A program made the translations under genes and the position numbers. Shown one piece after another: positions 62,311-64,000 of a DNA stretch of 64,000 bases; position 1 is the first letter of the stretch, and every line of letters begins with the position of its first letter. A model generated the notes under the pieces. It was not told the DNA's origin. It did not search any database and was given only the letters and a program-made list of their open reading frames with translations. The stretch covers positions 25,789,436 to 25,853,435 of the forward strand of contig NC_081136.1 in assembly GCF_958295425.1 (NCBI RefSeq). The letters are read 5' to 3'. This DNA is from Solea solea (taxonomy: Eukaryota; Chordata; Actinopteri; Pleuronectiformes; Soleidae).

Positions 62311-62776
62311 TCAAATGAGTGGTTAATCCTGTTTCTTTTCACATGATGGACTACAAAAGGAGACAAGCACCTAATTCCACATGAAAATTAATTAGTTGAC
62401 TTGTTATATTGATTAATGACAAAAATCATTACACTGAACAAGAGAGAAAGCGCTGTGTTAGTGATGTTTTGCAGAGAAACAATCCAATGAGTTGGGTTTT
62501 GGCACTCTATGACACCATTAATGATTTCTAAACTAGCAAGCAATTATGATTCACACACAATAAATAAGGGACATTTCTCGTTTCACTGTCCCTGCACCCA
62601 ACCGCAGTTAATTCATCGCATCCTGCTCTTGAATGTGCAAGATAAACCGCAACGTTGCAGCTGTCAGTAATGTAATGGTTATCTATTATGGCAATAATAG
62701 AAGAATCAACTAAGCATGCTCCATATTAAATGTGCATGGAAGGATCAAATGCCAGAGGCTAGGAGGGTAAACCCTA
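62311..62776. other. Candidate conserved non-coding block
   Basis: Repeat-free sequence with clustered TAAT cores (AAATTAATTAG, GATTAATGACA, CATTAATGATT, AATTATGATTC, GTTAATTCATC) and CAGCTGTC-type E-box sequence. It lies deep in the putative intron, between two transposon fragments. Its regulatory nature is inference from motif density. Confidence 0.22.
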
Positions 62777-62935
62777 TACCAGGGTAACAGTGTGCCATGG
62801 AGCTAATGGTCTGCAGGTTTTCATTCCAACCTTAGATTAAACCAAACACAGGCACTCTCTTAACTCGAGGACAGGAACTCATTAGTGAAACCAACAATTG
62901 GAAGGAAAGCATTAACACTATTGATTCTCAATGAC
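62777..62935 (+). mobile_element. Dispersed fish repeat fragment (CTGCAGGTTTTCATTCC)
   Basis: TATACCAGGGTAACAGTGTG, ATGGTCTGCAGGTTTTCATT and CCAACC, then GGACAGGAACTCATTAGTG, follow the order of a repeat I remember as frequent in fishes (GGTCTGCAGGTTTTCATTCCAACC ... CTGATTAGTTCCTGTCC). The orientation of the later block is mixed, consistent with an inverted-repeat element. The class is uncertain. Confidence 0.45.
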
Positions 62936-62946
62936 ACTCCCTCTGC

Positions 62947-63030
62947 ACTTTATTAGAAACACCTGCACACCCGCCTACATGCAGTTTTACAATTTGCCAA
63001 TCGAAGGCAGCAGTGTATGAAATATGCTTC
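62947..63030 (+). mobile_element. 5' end fragment of a Tc1-like transposon
   Basis: CACTTTATTAGAAACACCTG, then ACACCCGCCTACATGCAGTT, then CCAATCGAAGGCAGCAG match the order TTATTAGGAACACCTGTACACC - CATGCA - CCAATCACATGGCAGCAG. That is the start of a well-known Tc1/mariner family of fish and amphibians. None of the transposase gene remains. Confidence 0.55.
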
Positions 63031-64000
63031 ATGTCACAAAGCAAAAGTCATCTCTGGTTTTATAAACAAGAAAAGGAGTTCAGTGAATGTCAGTGGCTTC
63101 TGGTGTTTGTCCTATGTCCCGGTCTATTTAGGTATCCAAATCTCCACTCAACTGTGTCTCTTTAAACTGTCTCTTTACTGTATGTTTACTAAAAACAGTT
63201 TGTATTGTCTCTGCTCAAGCAATCACTTTCTATTAATTGATCGAAATGTGTTTGTAACAGTGAAATAACTTTTTACTTTCAACTTGTTAGGGTTGCTCTG
63301 AAATGACATTTTACCAAGTAGTTTTGACACTGGAACAAGATTACTGTTGTTCACAGAGGTGTTGCAATGACATTGTGCCTCGCACTCAGACTGACAGGCA
63401 GAGAAATGGATTTGCAAATGGGTTGTCAGTCAGGTTCTTCCAAATGTACTGCCGCCCCAGAGTTGGGCTTTAGCACGCCTGTCTTCATCTGCTGCTGAAA
63501 TTATGTTTGACACTTGTTTAGTCCAATTACATTGTTCTGCTGGTAGTCAGCAGTGGTACGCCGTTGAGTCGGCTTCTCTTTGCACTCTTGTCTCACCTGT
63601 AGTCTTTTGGCTACATTGTGCTGGCCACACTCAGGGGCTGCTCCCATTTTGCCTGTCCACGGATCTGCGCTCATTATGCAAATAGATAAGCCTCATGAGC
63701 CATTGCTTCCTCAGCATGGTGGAAATAAGTGCACGCTCCTGTTCTTTCATTATACAGACACCTGCTATGCCGGCTTCAGTGTAATTACTGAAGATATCCT
63801 GCAAGGATCTGACTGGAATAATAAGAGGCCTTCACAAAGGTCTTTGTAGAGCTCATGAAGTGACTGCAGAGCAGGCCAAAGGAAGTTATTACAGCAAGAC
63901 ATGAGACAGTATGGTAGTAAATGATATTGAACTAGTCAATTGAGGATTTGGATCTGTATTGAGAATTTTCAAAGGACGTGTATAGTTCTTATTTAAAGCT
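63031..64000 (+). other. Right end of window, probable intron
   Basis: No exon or recognised repeat. An octamer ATGCAAAT is at 63676-63683. Overlapping frames of 60-89 codons at 63503-63849 share no domain and are not bounded by splice sites. Confidence 0.4.

Noticed and set aside
1..64000. CRISPR array, operon, phage, integron or other prokaryotic-type system
   Set aside because: Tandem repeats are all simple microsatellites, there are no spaced direct repeats, and gene density and splice structure are those of vertebrate DNA.
1..64000. MicroRNA or other small RNA genes
   Set aside because: I looked for seeds of well-known neural microRNAs and for U6, 5S or tRNA signatures and saw none; hairpins present are short or transposon-derived.

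Overview
This window looks like nuclear DNA of a ray-finned fish, most likely a percomorph (spiny-rayed) teleost. It is about 40% GC by eye, has no dense coding and no bacterial-style operons, and carries many short tandem repeats of the CA/TG type. It also holds worn copies of repeat families I recognise from teleost genomes: non-autonomous hAT-type elements, L2-type LINE tails, a Tc1-like transposon end, a TTAA-flanked miniature element and a tRNA-derived SINE head. The repeat names come from memory of their sequence patterns, not from a database search.

The only gene structure I can support lies on the + strand. A non-coding 5' leader exon with good splice signals ends at 27614; its 3' part, from 27479, also has a clear acceptor in front of it. 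After an intron of about 14.1 kb, a second exon runs from 41723 to 42171. It carries a long leader with three small upstream reading frames, then a start codon at 42103 and 23 codons (beginning MDVPEGSKHGKK) that end exactly at a splice donor in phase 0. The remaining 21.8 kb would be the next intron. I cannot name the gene from 23 lysine-rich, probably cytosolic residues. A weak in-phase candidate exon at 47065-47185 is reported as a hypothesis only.

Layout: 1-26 kb is upstream sequence with scattered repeats and several unique blocks that may be conserved regulatory elements. The stretch 26.5-27.6 kb is a low-complexity promoter-proximal block (TG, GA, CTG/CTA tracts) leading into the leader exon. 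The stretch 27.6-41.7 kb is first intron, with transposon remnants and a CTCF-like motif inside a repeat at 37.28 kb. The first coding exon is at 41.7-42.2 kb. The stretch 42.2-64 kb is intron-like sequence with the best-preserved hAT element (59.8-60.3 kb, with an 8-bp target duplication) and a cluster of LINE and Tc1 fragments near 62.2-63.0 kb.

I found no RNA gene, no CRISPR array, no prokaryotic defence or biosynthetic system, and no intact transposase. I do not think the window holds a new multi-gene system. The items most worth checking are the unnamed gene start with its uORFs, the TTAA-flanked miniature element, the CTCF-like site carried by a repeat, and the candidate conserved non-coding blocks.
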